From Phoebastria nigripes (lineage: Eukaryota; Chordata; Aves; Procellariiformes; Diomedeidae), in contig JAYKAV010000472.1 of NCBI GenBank assembly GCA_035582835.1, positions 12,322-76,321 of the forward strand: 64,000 nt of DNA, read 5' to 3'. Positions 24,901 through 39,900 of this stretch are shown piece after piece. A program made the position numbers and the translations under genes. A model generated the notes under the pieces. It was not told where the DNA came from. It did not search any database and worked only from the letters and a program-made list of their open reading frames with translations. Each line of letters begins with the position of its first letter. The first letter of the stretch is position 1.

Positions 24901-27900
24901 TGGGGGAGGGNNNNNNNAAAAAAAAAAAAAAAAAAAAAGAAAAAGAAGAAACAGGAAAATTGCATTTGTACCTTTTCAATCATGGAAAGAACGCTATCAG
25001 TTTCACTGCAATCTCTCTCAAATGCCTATCAAATTGGCAGCAACTGTATTTTGAGATTAATCTGAGTATTCAAATTTTCACTCACAATAGCCTAATTCAT
25101 GCCTGCAAACATGCAAAGGCAGGTGCAGATCATGTTGCAGAGTGAAGAATGCATCTGGCTTGTCTTTTTGACACTATAAACTTAGGAGGGGGGGGACTTG
25201 CAATTGTTGAGATGCAGCTTCTTCATAAGAACAATGCAATAATGTTGAAACATTTCCATTTCACAATTGATATTCCAATCGCACTGATTCAAGTCTTGGT
25301 ATTGTTTCTTTAACCTTCAGAGAAGATGTACCATCTTTTATCAGTCAACTATTAAACAGCTTTTATCCTTTTGATCTTTTTCAGTATCTTCATCTGAAGA
25401 TGCTCAAAAATATCAATAATGTCTAACATGCAAGAAAAACTTCTGATAAGTATTTTCTTAAAAGACAAAGTTTCTGTTACATGCCCTTGATAGGCTTCAG
25501 GTGCAGAAGATATGGGTACACTTAGTATCATCTAAGGATAGTGTTTCTATTTTCTGTCTCCAGCAATCATATAAAAAACAGATAGGTTTTCTTATTCTGG
25601 TTTTTAACCAATCCAACCCACATTCACTAACTAGTATTTCTGATTACAATTTCTCTCTCATTTACAGGTCAGGTTCTCAGATCCTTATCCAAAACAATAG
25701 TGTACGTGCATAGTGAATCAAGCAATAAATAGCCACTTCCACATCAGCACTATTTTGGAAGAAGTAATTTTGCTACATACCTTTACTTGATCTGGATGTC
25801 TATCTGCAAATGAAGCCAATTCTGAGCACCACTGTGATATCATGTCAAATGCTGGCACTGGCCAATCGAGACAAGAGGCACTGGTGAACTGATGAGCCGA
25901 CTGAAAAGATGGTAATAGACCCAGGCAGCTTGCAAGAACTGTGAATTCTTCATCTTCCTTTTAGGTATGAAACCAGAGAGGTTTAGATTAATACCTACAC
26001 TCTGAATTTTTAAATAGTTTATTAAAAATGTATCTATTCCAATAAAAAAAGTAAAGATTAAGTACAGTGATGCTAATAGACATGTTCAGAGACACAGAAA
26101 AGCTTCAATTTTTTCCAGATTACCTCAAACTGGATTCTCAAAATACAAGGGAACAACCCACCACAAAAACCCAAAACCCGCACAAAACCACAAATCCAAA
26201 AAACACAAATAAAAAAAGAAAACCCCAAACTCCCCAATAATTTTCTTCCTGCTTAGCACCCCAAACCGGCTTGTAGCTGTTTTAGAGATGAGATGATTTT
26301 GAGGCAAGGAAACAAGGGAGCTGACCTGCAGCAAACTCTACTTAAATCAGTCATGGAACTTAAACATAATTGTCTGCTGATGCAATGTCTCTGAGAATAA
26401 AGTCCAAGTATTAACAGGCATTAAGCAAAATCAGGACTGAATTCCAGTCTGTGTGGAAATTATGCCATCTCTGCAAATGCCGGACAAGTTTTAAAAGTAT
26501 GTTGGTATTTTATGAGACAGGCATCTATGACCTGATAAAATAAGCATGTATTTGCTGAATTTTAAGAAGATAGTACCATTTTTCAGGGAAACTGCCTTGA
26601 AAACAAATTTATAGAAGACAAACAATGCTGCAGAGCAATACTATAAAATATGATTTAAAAAAAAAAAAATCTTAGGATAGAAAATACGTACCATGAAAAA
26701 AGACACCTTAAAAGTCTAATTTTTGATCTCTAGCTTTAAAATGGAAACATTTGAGTGTACCTCTCTCAATCTGTACCTGGCAACTAGGTAAATCCCCTCC
26801 AAAAAGATGGTGTTGAAGAAGGCTTGTGATCCTGAGGAAAGGCAGGCAGAACTGCTGCAGATAGCACTCTACAGAATCAGGATTTACCTACGGGGGAAGG
26901 AAGCAATTACTAAATTCTGCCCCAGATAAGTTGTCTCCTATGTAAGAAACTCCAATATGAACCAAATGTTTTTTAAGCATACTGTATAAACCACTGCATC
27001 AAACATACAATCCAAAGGCCAGCATTTCACTAATAATCTGAAAGAACTCTGGGTTTTCTTTCCCCCTTGACAAATGTTTTTTCTACTTAAATATTCAGTT
27101 TTCCAAGTTTCTGAAAGGTCTTTCATACATATGATTAAAAACCACAATTATAAGAAGTATTTGTCAATAACTTTCTCAACACAGCACTGGCCACATATGA
27201 TATTAATAAAAGAAAGATTTGCACAGGCAAACTGTCCCAAAGGGATATGCTTTGATCTAGAAAATAGAGTTGTACTGCAGTCTTTAGCAAGATCAGAGAA
27301 AAATCATTATAACAATGAGGCTGAAAAACTTAGTAAGAGACAGAAAGGGGACATGCTGGATAAATTCTCAAGAGATTGGCCAATACCACTGTTAATTCTT
27401 CAGTCTCTCCTTCTTCATATATCTTCCCCTTAGACAGCTCACTAATCACATGACCCAGCAAGACCTCCCAAGATTTTTCTCCACTGGATGTATTCTGCAA
27501 ATAAGAAGGAAAGAAATTCAAAATGCACTGGTCATGAAAAGAAGAAAAACTTCCTGTAAAAGTAACAGCAATGAAGTACATTTCCTTTTGATCAACACAT
27601 GAATTTTGACTTACAAAGATACACATTGTTTAAAAATAAAATAAAAATTCTACAGAAAGGGAATGCATTTAGCTCACAGTGAAATGTGAATTGCTACTTC
27701 AATTACATATGTTCTAAACTGAGTGTTATATGAAAACACTTTTATAATGTTGCATTTCCCATGTTTTTTCTGTGAGTATAAAAATGCTTACTTTAAGATT
27801 AGGAACGATCACTTTATGGATACATCATGTTTTGACAGAATTTGAATTCTAATACAATAGTTTAAAAATAAATAGTAATTTTCTAAAATGTACCAACCAG

Positions 27901-30900
27901 AATGAGTTACAAAACACTTGCTATGTATTTTAAGTTGAAATGAGTCTATCAGAAAATGTAAAGTTGTGTTTTGAATGAACAATATCTACTACAGATGGGA
28001 AAAAATATTTAGTGGAAAGAATAAATAGCCACTTAGCTTTGTGCCATAGCATTTACATTTAAAGGCAATGATTATAGAAAGCCATCAGAAATAGAAGAAA
28101 TATTTATGGGAATACTGCTTTCTAAGTCATAATAAATTCTACCCAGGAAAAACATGATTGGATGTGAATTTTGAGCTCTGTTAGTATATCATCAACATAA
28201 CAAACAATGAGGGAGTGGAACGTTACTGGGATTCTTTAAAAAAATTCCAAAGCAACTAGATGAGATTAAATATATAAAGACTTCAGTACATAACAATATA
28301 TATAATTCATCAGTTGGCTTTAGTGCATTTTGACATCAATTATAACTGTTAATTTTAGATGGGGTCTTCACCTTTCAGCATCGGGAAGGCAGACTTGCTG
28401 TTTATGCTCATAGTCTAAGAACCAGAAGGCAACACATATTTAAATCAGCAGTTAGGACAAACCTTTCGTCTACATTATTTCTGGAAGTTTACTCCACAGG
28501 CATTTACAGTGTGCTTCTTATGACACCATAAGGCACCTTCCAGAGATAAGGAGAGTGAAGCTGGGAATCAAAAGTAGAATATCCACCTCTCAGCCCTACT
28601 GAGAAATTAAACTCTTAATGTTGTTTGATCATTTGGCGTGAATATAGAGGAAAGACTTCAGCTCGTATTTAATGTCTGGAATACCAAACTGAAACAGATT
28701 CACTTGCCATTATCCACAGACAAAAGTTAAGTAAGGTGTGATCTGTGTAGTCATCCCGGGATCAAAATGTCACTATTATCAGCACATAAGAAGAAGCCAG
28801 CCTGAACCATACATTTTAAACCATTTGGGCCTCAAGAAACTTTAAAGAAAAAACCAGCTTCCCTCTGACATGCAAAGAGAAAGAATTCATCTGAGGACTA
28901 TGGCTAGGCTCAAGAAGAGAAGGGCTGCCAAAGGGCTGGCAGGGAGAGAGGAACAGGGAGCTGTGCCATTACCGCTGGCCGGTCCTCAGTGCTCAGAGGT
29001 CTCTTGCACACACGTAGGGTCCAGGCAGCAACGTTATGCAGGAAGTGGAGCAAGAAACTGGAAAGACATCTGGGGAAGGGCAAACTTGCATGTGGGACTT
29101 TTGCAAAGCCTCTGCACTTGGGGTGGATTATCACTGGGGTGGGATGGAAGCCAAGAAGGAATTAAGCGTAGGAGTCCCTGAAGGCCTGAGGATCATGCAG
29201 AGGTCACCCTAAGCACATACTGCCAAGCTGCTGTTAGAAGTTGGCCCTTTGTACACAGGTGATCTACATGAGACAGACAAGAGGAAGGAGGAGGATGTTT
29301 CCAAGGGAGAGTGAGAGATGCTGTCAGTACAGCACATATGCAGCAGGGAGCAGTGCTCATATCTACCTTCTACCACTTTTGCTCTCCCACTTGGAAAACC
29401 GTCAGCCTTCAATGGGCTTCTCACAGGAGAAAAAGTCAAAATTCTCAAACTGACAGAAGTTAATCTGTTGTGTTATTTGAATTACACTAAATCACAACAT
29501 CCATTCACAGTAACATACTGTTTAATGTGCTACTATTTCCCACTCAGCCTTATCATCCATCAAAGACAAGCACACTAGTGAAAATTCCAGTAAAATGGAC
29601 TGTCTTTAGTATCAAGAAAGATGGCTACTTCATAAATCCATTATCTGAGCCATTATCATAATTTGCAAGCCTCAAGTACAAAGTGCTTTATGTGAAGCAA
29701 ATGCTTTCACATGCTTCTGTAAGAAAATGTCTTAATAGGTAGCAAGCTCACCTACCACATGCCCTAAGTCTTTTTTCATACAATAAAATCTCTCACTGTA
29801 GACAGAAAATTAAGCATTGTAAATATATGTTCAGATAAACTCCAACCTCTGCTACTAACAAAAACCAGTCCACGTTTATCATATGGACTATGATAGAATA
29901 TAAGCTGGTAACACTTCAATCTACTTATATGCTTTCTACCACAAACTTTAAACTGCAAAATTATCTATCACTTGGGAATCACTTAAGTAAACAGAAAAAT
30001 GGAAAAAACCCTCACCAGCAACAATCTCAAGCAAATGTTCTTGAAATTCTAAGAAAATGACAATATATTGAAAGAAGGGGGTGGAGAGGGAGCTAACAAA
30101 ATGCAGTACTGCCCAGTGATCTCAAATGGTTAATGCAAGTCCAGAAAAAAAATAATCCCGCATAGTAGCAGTTTCGCCAGCAGATAATTTGTCTTTACTA
30201 CCTTGGACCTGTGACTGACCAGTATGAGAAATCTAACTTATATGTGAAAAGCAGGTCATGCTTCTCAGTGTGCATTTCATTTTACAGCCAACATAATCTA
30301 AGGCCCAGCTATTGTATAAAGGGGTATTCCTGCTCCCATTTCCTCTCCTGGCCCCAACACTTCCGTCCTTTCCCTTGGTCTGGCACTGGCACTCTTCTGA
30401 CCTTCTGGGGAATCAATCCATGGAGCACAAAACTTACTGAAGGATTAAATGAATGCCAGTGCAGGGAACTGTGTCTTTTGGTGGGAACTGGCATTCAATC
30501 AGCTGAACTGAAATGGCAAGATGCACCTTCACTTTACTTGTAAATACTATCAAAAGGCAAGGAAATGATAGTGAAATATCTACCTGCCTAGTCTACAAAT
30601 TTCCTTCTCTGCCTCTTCATCACATGAGCACTCTAGACCACATATTGAGAGACATTTAGATGGCTAGCCACAAAAAGCATGAACAAATAAGAAAAAGACA
30701 GAGGTTTTTTCTCCACCAACAAGCTTGCCTGCTTTTTCTGTAAAGGAGTGCATCAAATCAACCCATGGTTTACCTAGGAAGGCTTCAATTTCACAGGAAG
30801 GAAAGCTGCATTTACTCAATACCGTTGCAACAAACTCAAGACTGAAACTATAGAGATACAGCCTCAAATCTGAAACTCAGTTCTGGAACTAGATATTCAT

Positions 30901-33900
30901 TGTGAAGCTTTTAAGTCTCATTACATACCAGAACCTGCAAAAATTGCACATGCAGAAACAAAATACTGTATTTTTGTGAAGCAGAAGCAAATTATTATAT
31001 GCAAAGCAGAAGTATCTGCTACATTCCTACCAGAAATACATAAGCAAAATTTCATAAATGTTCTAATAAATTAACCAACCTTTTTGAGAGCTCCTGACTC
31101 TTTCCATGCCATCCTATCTTCAGCACAGCATTTAACAGAAAGTGCTGCCAAGGCTTGAGTGTACAGTAGAGTGAACAGCACTTTTATAATGCAGGTGAAG
31201 TGTTCTGTAAAACAAAGTAATTTTTAAACACTTGATATTTTTAGCAAGTATACTGATTACAGAGTCTCTAGTTATGGAAATGATGCTTCTCAAATGAAAA
31301 GCAAGCGCTATACAAAAAGTACAACCCCCCAAAACATACAAAACAACATAAATATATTTGCTGGCTTTCAAAAATGACTTGGCAGCCATAGTGAACGGAA
31401 CAAGTACAGGGCAAGTAATTTTCCACTGCTACGTATGTTCATCTTAATCCTGATCAGCAGTGACTTTCTCCTAGGGACCTGGTGATGTTACAAAATTCTG
31501 TTTTGTCCAAACGTTACATCAAGTTAAGCTACTGATTACTGACAGCTACAACTAATTGGGTGATGTAGATGTAAGCAAATGCATATCCTACCATCTCTTC
31601 TGGCAATGATTAAACCATCTGGGGTAAGTTACATTCATACAAATACTGGAAGAGTTAAGTTCCCAAAGAAATCACTGCAAGGAGGACTTTTAGTATACAT
31701 CAGTTTCTATCCCTTCGCTTCCAGATATGGATCCAGCCATACAAGACTTGCTGCAAATCACTCTTTAGTGAGTACCTATTTACTGGACCTCACATGAATA
31801 CAGAAGGAGGACAAAAGACAGACTGTCGTTTTAGAACTTACCGTCTTTTGAAAGATCTTTACTTGTTTACAGTTTTTCATCACATTTAAAGGACTATTAT
31901 CTCCTACATGTAGGCTGCAGGAGAAAGGCTTTGAAATCTTTTTGGGGAAGCTAGCAACAGAGGCAAAATAAGACTTCCTAAAACTGGAACAGGAAAAAGG
32001 TGAATGTGATCATTCTCTGAAATGAAGATATGGTAGCAGTCCTTTTTTCTCTTTTTACTTTAGGTTGTATTTCCCATCCCAAATAACCTGATTTTTTTTA
32101 AATCTAGGCAGATCAAAGAAATTTCTATCATCACTTACATCATTCCTTAAGCACGAACATAACTATAATACATATCTAAAACAATGTATACAAAAATGAG
32201 GGTTTTAAAAAGTCCTCTCAGGCTTTGAAGTCAAGCAAAACTATTTTATTTACATAAGCACCTCACAAAAATTGGGTTAAATTCATTCTTTCTTCCTAAA
32301 GGATTTAAACAAGCTTTGTATGTGAAAATGAAAAGGAGGTAAGGGAGATGAAACTCCTTGCTTCTCCTTTCATTTATCTAGTATCAAAACCCACCACTGG
32401 GTTCTAAAACAAACACAGCCAGGACTTGAGTACATAATTATATTTCTGAAATAACAATTGCTTTTTTTATGTAACAAATGTTTACAAATCAATGCAGACA
32501 TGGATTTTGAAACTTTTTAATGTCACTGAGTATATACAATAAGCACAATTTAAGCACGTAAATGATCATTTGTAACTGTGTAATTAAAAGTGTACTTTTT
32601 TCTGTATTATCTTCCTATGGAGCTTACGTTAAACATGACAATGAACGCTGCTATACTTCATCTGCCCCGTTCTACAGCAGATAGCATTATAATGATTTTT
32701 CCTCTCCACATTTACCTAGAGGGAGAATTCACCAGATCCCTCTAGGCCCTACTTTCTTCCTCTGCTGAAACCTCTATTTTCTTAGCAATCCTCCTCCTGA
32801 GGAATAATAGCAGGCAAGCTTTCAGTAAATTTTCTGGGACTGAGATCTACAAAATTAAACCACATGCACTCACAGAATTGTAAAAATTGCCTCTTCGGCC
32901 TGAGCTACAGTCTATAATTGTAGCTAGGATTGAACTCAAGTACTGAGCTCTATCTCCAGCAATAGCAGGTACAAGCAATAGAGATCAATTTTACACTGTG
33001 AAAGCATGAATGAAAACCACTGCACTTAGAGCAGCAAAACCAGACCGCTGGTCAACATTCACCAATCTGCCATAACCCACTTCATCTTCTAGTTCTCTGT
33101 TCTGCTGAGGTGATTACACAGTGCTCAACACTGGGTGTCTTAGCACCCTCTATAACTATTACATTTTTTAAAATCTGTTTTTTGTTAAATATAATTGCTC
33201 CTTGTCCCTATCCCCACCTTAATACTAATTGTTCAATTTCACCAGAAATATTATATCTAGTGTATATTATATTTTTAAAAATAAACTAATGTTCTTGTAT
33301 TTACTTACATGCATGTGACTCACAAATGACTATGAATTACTTTTTTACAGAATCCAGAATTGGACAAAAACCACACACCCCCACATCTGGGTCACCCTTA
33401 ATAAGTCCTGGCTTCTGTGCAAACTTCATCCTTTTTTTTTTTTTTTTTTAGGAAAATATCACAGGAGCAGCTCAGAGGCGGCATGCTGTGTAATGAGCGC
33501 CAAGGTTTTGAAAGCAAGTATTTTATAGTCCCAAAAACATCCCATGGGAGACATACTAAAAACACCAGTCAGAGGACCAATTATCATTTCATTACTACGT
33601 GTTATCTCTTACTTGTAAAATGCAAAATATTTGACAGCTGTAGGTATCCATAATGCTAGAGCTGTTATGTTCTCGTCTACTGCAAAGAGCGATTTTATTT
33701 GCCTTTCCGCAACGCACGCATGGGGGCTGTGTGGTGTTTTCCTGCTGCCCCCCTGGTGGAGGCTGTGGTTTTGCTACATTATCTTTTTGACTTAATAATT
33801 CTAAAGATTGCTGGTATATTTGTATGCTGTGGAGCAAACTGTGTAAATGCTGTCAGTCCCTTCTGTTGCAGATGATATACTGTGCCATGTTCTGCACTAA

Positions 33901-36900
33901 AGTGCAGTTAGGACTTCCGTGTTTGTACATAAAAAACCTAAGCTGGTATTCTGACAGTCTAAAAGTTATATTATTATGGCTAGGCCATTATAATCAAAAC
34001 AGAATTAATGCAGAATTTTTCTACTTATTTTTAAGTAATATTGAGAAATGCTTTTATGTTCCTATTTTTAAAACTTTTTTAAACAAAACTTTTTGGAACC
34101 AAATTACTTCACACCGTCCCATCCCATTATATGCATTAAACAAACCCCCTTAAAAATAAAGTTTATACAGGAAACACTTCTAGAACTCTAATTTTAACAT
34201 TAGTGCAAGAAGTGTGCAGATGAATAAGTGTATTACTAACAGTATGCATCTTTTAATTTCAGTATCAAATTAGATGATATATGCTGGCAGGCAATGACTG
34301 CAGAAAGTATCCACAAAGCGAACCAAATGCAAAATTAAGGACCTAGGACCTTTTTTAGTGAATTCGGAAGGGCATCTTTATATAAATAACCTTTGAAAAG
34401 ATTCTTCTTGATCTAAAGCTTGAATAGTTATTTGAAAAAATAACTTCAGAACAAAGGGAGACAGCACTGAACTTCAGATAATCCATGAAAGGTATATTGA
34501 AAGTTCCAGGATACAGATAAAAATTTCAGCTTCCACATTGAAATTGGATACTATTCAAGTTGATTACATTCATTCTATGTTTAGTCATGATCCTTATCCA
34601 ATCATTAAAGAAAAGTGCTAAAGTTCGTCTGAGTGCTGCTTGCTGTATTTTTGTTGCATGTCATTGAAACTTTATAGAAAAAGAATGCATCAGAACATCC
34701 AGGTCAGATTCTTCAGCATCTGGGCCTTATCAGAATTGCAAAAAAAGTGGCTGAATTTAGGTGTTACACACCAGAGAAGAAAACTTTTCCCACAGTCCAT
34801 AGAGGTTGGGCTAAACTCTCAAAACCAGCTTTCAAGTTGGAGCACATCCACCAAATCACGGATCTCACAAAAGCAGCACTGTGGCCTAAGTTAAAGCAAC
34901 ACCAGGCTGTGTAACAGCATGCTGGCAAACACCCATGCTGCTGCATGACCCTCCTTGCCTGTGTGGCACCAAGCACAGTGCCAGGCCACTGCTGGCCAGC
35001 TGACCACCAATTCTATGTACCTACTAGCCTCAGGCTCACCCCTGCTCACCCAGACCCCAGTTTTTAAATACTTTGCAATGGTATGGTATTTTTTACATTC
35101 AAAGCAAAGCAGAAACTGAAATCACTGGAAGCTATGAGCACTCTGTGCTTCTAGAAATCTGGCCACGGGGGTACCAAGTCAGCTACTGGGAAAATAAAAT
35201 TTTTTACAATTGATGGTAACAAAGAAGAATGTCCAATTTGAATTAAATGACTTGTTCAGCATACAGAAATTGTGTTGCAGAAAGGGGTGTGGGGGGGCNT
35301 TGAATTCAATTCACAAGGACAGATTTAAGTTTTGTTAACCACCGAGCCACTGTCTCCATTTCTGTACTACCTTTCTTCATATGCAACACCATTTTCCTAG
35401 TTCTGTAAGAAAGGAGCTAGAGGTTCTAGAAACAAAATCCTCATTTTCTACAGAGTCCCAATTCACAACACCATGAACACTGTCCATCCTCTGCACAACA
35501 ACTGCCACAGAATTAAACCAGAAACGCCTATGTGGATTATTATGTATTTAGTCTTGCACAATTTCAAAACGCTGAGCATATGAAGCCTATAAAAGCTCTG
35601 CCCATGTTCTAGTGTCAAACAAAAAAAAAAAACCTTTCACAAATGGTTTTAGTATCTTGAACACACTGTTTATTTTGCTGGTTACACTACACAGGAGGTA
35701 CACACGATCTTCCTCATCCCTTCTTTGTACATTGGTAACTGCTTGTAAATGCTCTGACCTCCACCACAAAGTTTCTCCCATAAAAAAGGAGATTTAATTT
35801 GTAGTGTTCTTTCTTTGTGATGTGTTCAGATCAATTTTCCTCTCTGAATGAAGAGGCTGAACAGTAATGACATTTTTATTGCTTTAATCGATGTCGGATT
35901 GAAAAAGATACCAACACCCATCCAACAGTTAATAGGGTAGTTAATGCAATTCCTAGCGTTATATCTGAAGGGCAAGAGATGAAGTTCGGGTCCTCCTTAC
36001 AGAGCACTCAGTGTTTTTAAAAAACACTGTGTAAACAAAAAGGATTTTGAGTACAAACATGAAGAAGATTTAATAATTGATGAACAGTTTCAGTTTCCTG
36101 TAAGGATACAAATATGGTTTCTCTGAATACATCAACATACCTAATAAACGATACTGCAAAACCAGTACCATTACAGGAGAGCATCGATACTAAAAGAGGA
36201 AGAAAATCCTTCATGGATTCTAAACCCTACAGATTTTTCCTTCATTATTAGTGTTCTAACACCATCACCATGGCATTCTGCACCAGACTGCAACACCTCG
36301 TCTGCAATGTAGTTAAGTCTATTGTTAAAGGAATATACTGGAAATATGTGTCAGTGCGCACAGGCATCAACCTTCTGTCTGCATACCGGTGTCCAGCCAA
36401 GTCCATGGCTCCCGCACCCCACAATCACGCCAAAGCAGCACAGGAAGTTCAGGAAGGAGTAGGGTCAAATGTAGATTTTGTTCACCCCGATCACTGACCT
36501 GCCATGTGACCCTGCACAAGCTGTTTTACCTTTTCATGCCTCAGCTCTCTACCAAGAATTAATGATATCAAAGTCAACTCTGTGACCTACACACCCATTA
36601 CAAAAGTTCTAAACAAATTTGTTATTACCTATTTTTCTGAACTGCATTCTACACCTCAGGACAAAGAAATCATGAAAGACTTCCTTTTTATTCTGCCTAA
36701 TCATTTTGATGAAACAAAAATTAGAAAGATAAATGACAATTTATTTCCAATTCAATGCTTTGTAGATTTGAAGTGGTTACATTCATCTTCTTCCTGCCAC
36801 TTGCTATTTCCCTTTCAACTGCAATATACACTAAACCCAAGAGCAAAGGCAAAACATGCTGCTGATATGTGGTATTTTACAGAATTCTCCACAGGATGCC

Positions 36901-39900
36901 TTACTATTAATTGAATGTTGTCTTTCCTAGGATAAGGTGTACTTCCATAAACGGTGTTTTTCAATGCTTGAATATAAACTACAAAAAGACCACTGTTTGT
37001 ACTTTGGCTTCACCACTCCCTTCCACGTATTTCAGAAGACGTTAGTCTCGTTAAACTTTTGTTTACTGCTTTTTTTAAGTTCTTCCATTGAAAGTTAATT
37101 TAAGTTAAAACTGTAGTAAAAAAACCAAACTAACCAACCAACTAAACAAAAAAACCAAAAAAACAAACAAACAAAATTGTATTTTTGACAATAGGCTTCC
37201 TATTCAAAAATATTTTATTCTCCTAGTATTTTCATATTCTAATAATTTATTAGACATACTTAATCCATAAACATGTACATTGAATTGAAAAAACACAACC
37301 CACAATGTTAACAGATACACACAGAGTCACTTGAGCTGAATTTGAACATTCACTAGTGAGGACTAAACACCTCTTAAGGGGAAACAGAGTTTCTACTATA
37401 CTTCGTAAGTTAGGTGTATCCATCAACAGTGGAACAGTCCCTGTATTTACCTATTCACAAATTACCAAAACTCAGTAGATATCAAAATTGCCACACAGAC
37501 GCTAAAGCAGATACTCTGTTCATTGTCAGTGAAGTAGTAAAAAGATACTTGTTTGTTCTCGTTTTAAAATAAAGGTATAGCTATAAATAATCAAGCCAGA
37601 GACCATAGGGTCTGAACTACCCATCTTCTGGAGCATGCACTATTAGCAAGATGGACCAGGTTCAGCTGTTCCTTTTATATAAAAAAGAAATTTAGGTTTT
37701 AAAACAGTTTCGATTTTAGTAATGAAAAATTCAGTTCTTAAATAGCTATTTAATATTTATTCCAAATTATACTATATGCTGGCTGTATTGAAGTTGCTGC
37801 ATTACAGCAGTTATCATCTTCATATATGACCTCCTATTATGTAAGACTGCTGCAATTTAAACTCTGAAATTCAAACTAAATTATAATCTTTCACCCTTAG
37901 GCACTCAGTTCAACTTGTATTGAGCTGCCCCTCTAAGCAGAGATGAAGGTCAAACAAAGGACACTTTTGCTTCAGTAAAAGTGCTTAATAGTTTTTGCTC
38001 AGCTCTTGTATCTTTACTGAATAGACTGACTGATAAGGTGAGAAGACAGGGGACACAGATAAGCCTGTCACAGATAACCCACAACAAAAACTTCTGTTCA
38101 ATGCCACCTTCTGTATATAAGGCAGAAACATTATTTTAGAATACACAGTATATCAGCTATGATTTACTATCCTGGAAATCACCATGAATGCAGCCTCATA
38201 TACATAATCATCTGAATATACATATTTTTGTATCATACCTTTGTGCAATGGTTGAGGCATGGTTAAAATCTGGATAAGCAAAAGGGATGAGACATCTCTG
38301 TAAAGCACAGGAACTTCTGGCAGCTCTTCACTTACCAGCCTGGAAAGAAAACCCAAAGAAAATCACTTCTGATACTATAAACCCGTTTTTCATTTTCATA
38401 TTTTATTTTGCATTTTATTTTAAATAGTATTACATTTGATATCAAGCTTACAGAAGCCAAATACCTGACAATTCGCTAACTGATCTCGATTTTAAAACCT
38501 AATGGATTGTAATGATACCTAATGTTACTAATGGATTGTAATAACTCATGAGGAAGTTACCATTTGGGTACCTGATTCTTGTTAAAGTATTTTAAAACTT
38601 TCCAAAACTGCCTGAACTAGTTATTTATATGTACAGACTCAAGGAACATTCAGTATTGCACTTTTAGAACTTATGTTCTAAAATAACAAAATATACTGCA
38701 TAGTAACATAATAATTTAATTGGTTTTCAAAGCATGGCATTTCACAAGTATACATACATCCATGCTGTAACAACAACGAATCCTCAAATTACATTAATGT
38801 TACAAGGATTGCTCCTGTTGGAAAACATTGAGACCTTAGAAAAGGTATTACTTTCCTTTATGCAAGGAAATGAAGACTCAAGCAGCCATCACAGGTGGGA
38901 TTATGCAATCTTACACACAGTCTTTATTAAACACCTCATATGGCTAGAAGGACAGCAAGTAAGCACATAAAGAGATACTGCAAACTTTTGAACTATTCGG
39001 ATTCACTGAATGACAAAATCACCTTGTAGTCTTATACTTAAAAGCAGAAAATGTTTGCAGATAGGAAGCAGTATTTTTCTAGCTTGGTGTAGCAATATCC
39101 AACAATATTCCAACCAACAATATTCTATAGGTTCAACAGCTGAGTCAAAATGGTGAAAAAAAAAAATCATTCTCCCCTCTAATTGATACGGAGCATGAAG
39201 GAGATCTCAAGCAGGAGCAGCTGGTACAATGTGATTTGCATCCTCCATTGTCACCTTTCCCCGTCTGCAACATACGCAGAAGAAAGTGCTGTTTGGGTTC
39301 TTACTCCCATTCCCAAACAGTGGTGGTGCTAGCTGGTTGGCTGTTGAATGCCAATGGAGTAACTGAGGAGGAGATGTTTGTTTGAGATACTTATCTGTAC
39401 TACTACTACAGGAGCTATATCGTCAGGCCCTAGTATAACTGACCCTGAATCTCCCACAGAAAACAGAGTCCTCAACAGCTTCTTATAAACGGACGCAAAC
39501 ATTGCAGAGGAAAGCATCACACGCTACCGAGTTCCTTCCAATTGCCATGTGACTGAAATGCTCTCCTTCTGGAAGGGCATTTTCCTTCTATCACTCCTTA
39601 GGCTTTTCCATCTTTTTTTCCTCCTCTTTTGTCATTCTTCTCACTGGTCAGAAACTGCAGGAAAAACAATTCTCCCTCTCCTGGTAGGAGCTTCCCTTAC
39701 TTAAGGCAGCTATAGGCCTCTACGCCATGTGGCACTTCACTGGGCCCTCCCTAAAAACCACCCAAGAATGTCAGGAAATCAAAATACATCCACTTGCTAC
39801 AGTTTCAAGGTTAGCTTCATGCTTTGTTCCAGCAATCTTAACTGTCCTGCAGGTAAACCACAACTGATGAAGTGCTAGATAGCTGTATTGAAAATATACA

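Larger units (their letters stand above)
31205..38238 (-). other. UBR3: UBR3 intron, 7.0 kb, with a CTCF-like site
   Basis: The intron holds a CTCF-like motif at 33745-33763, a T-run at 33431-33449, a (CAAA)-rich stretch at 37125-37175 and one N at 35299. The segment 34770-35060 is more GC-balanced and includes several GCTGG and TGGCC repeats but is not identifiable. No exon is supported. Confidence 0.8.

Noticed and set aside
28870..29181. A 103-codon plus-strand frame starting [18 protein letters not shown]
   Set aside because: No recognisable homology, and an opposing open frame in the same GC-richer block suggests composition rather than coding.
37125..37175. CCAACCAAC and AAAC repeats as telomeric or CRISPR-like repeats
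   Set aside because: Units are irregular simple sequence without spacers and do not match the vertebrate telomere unit.
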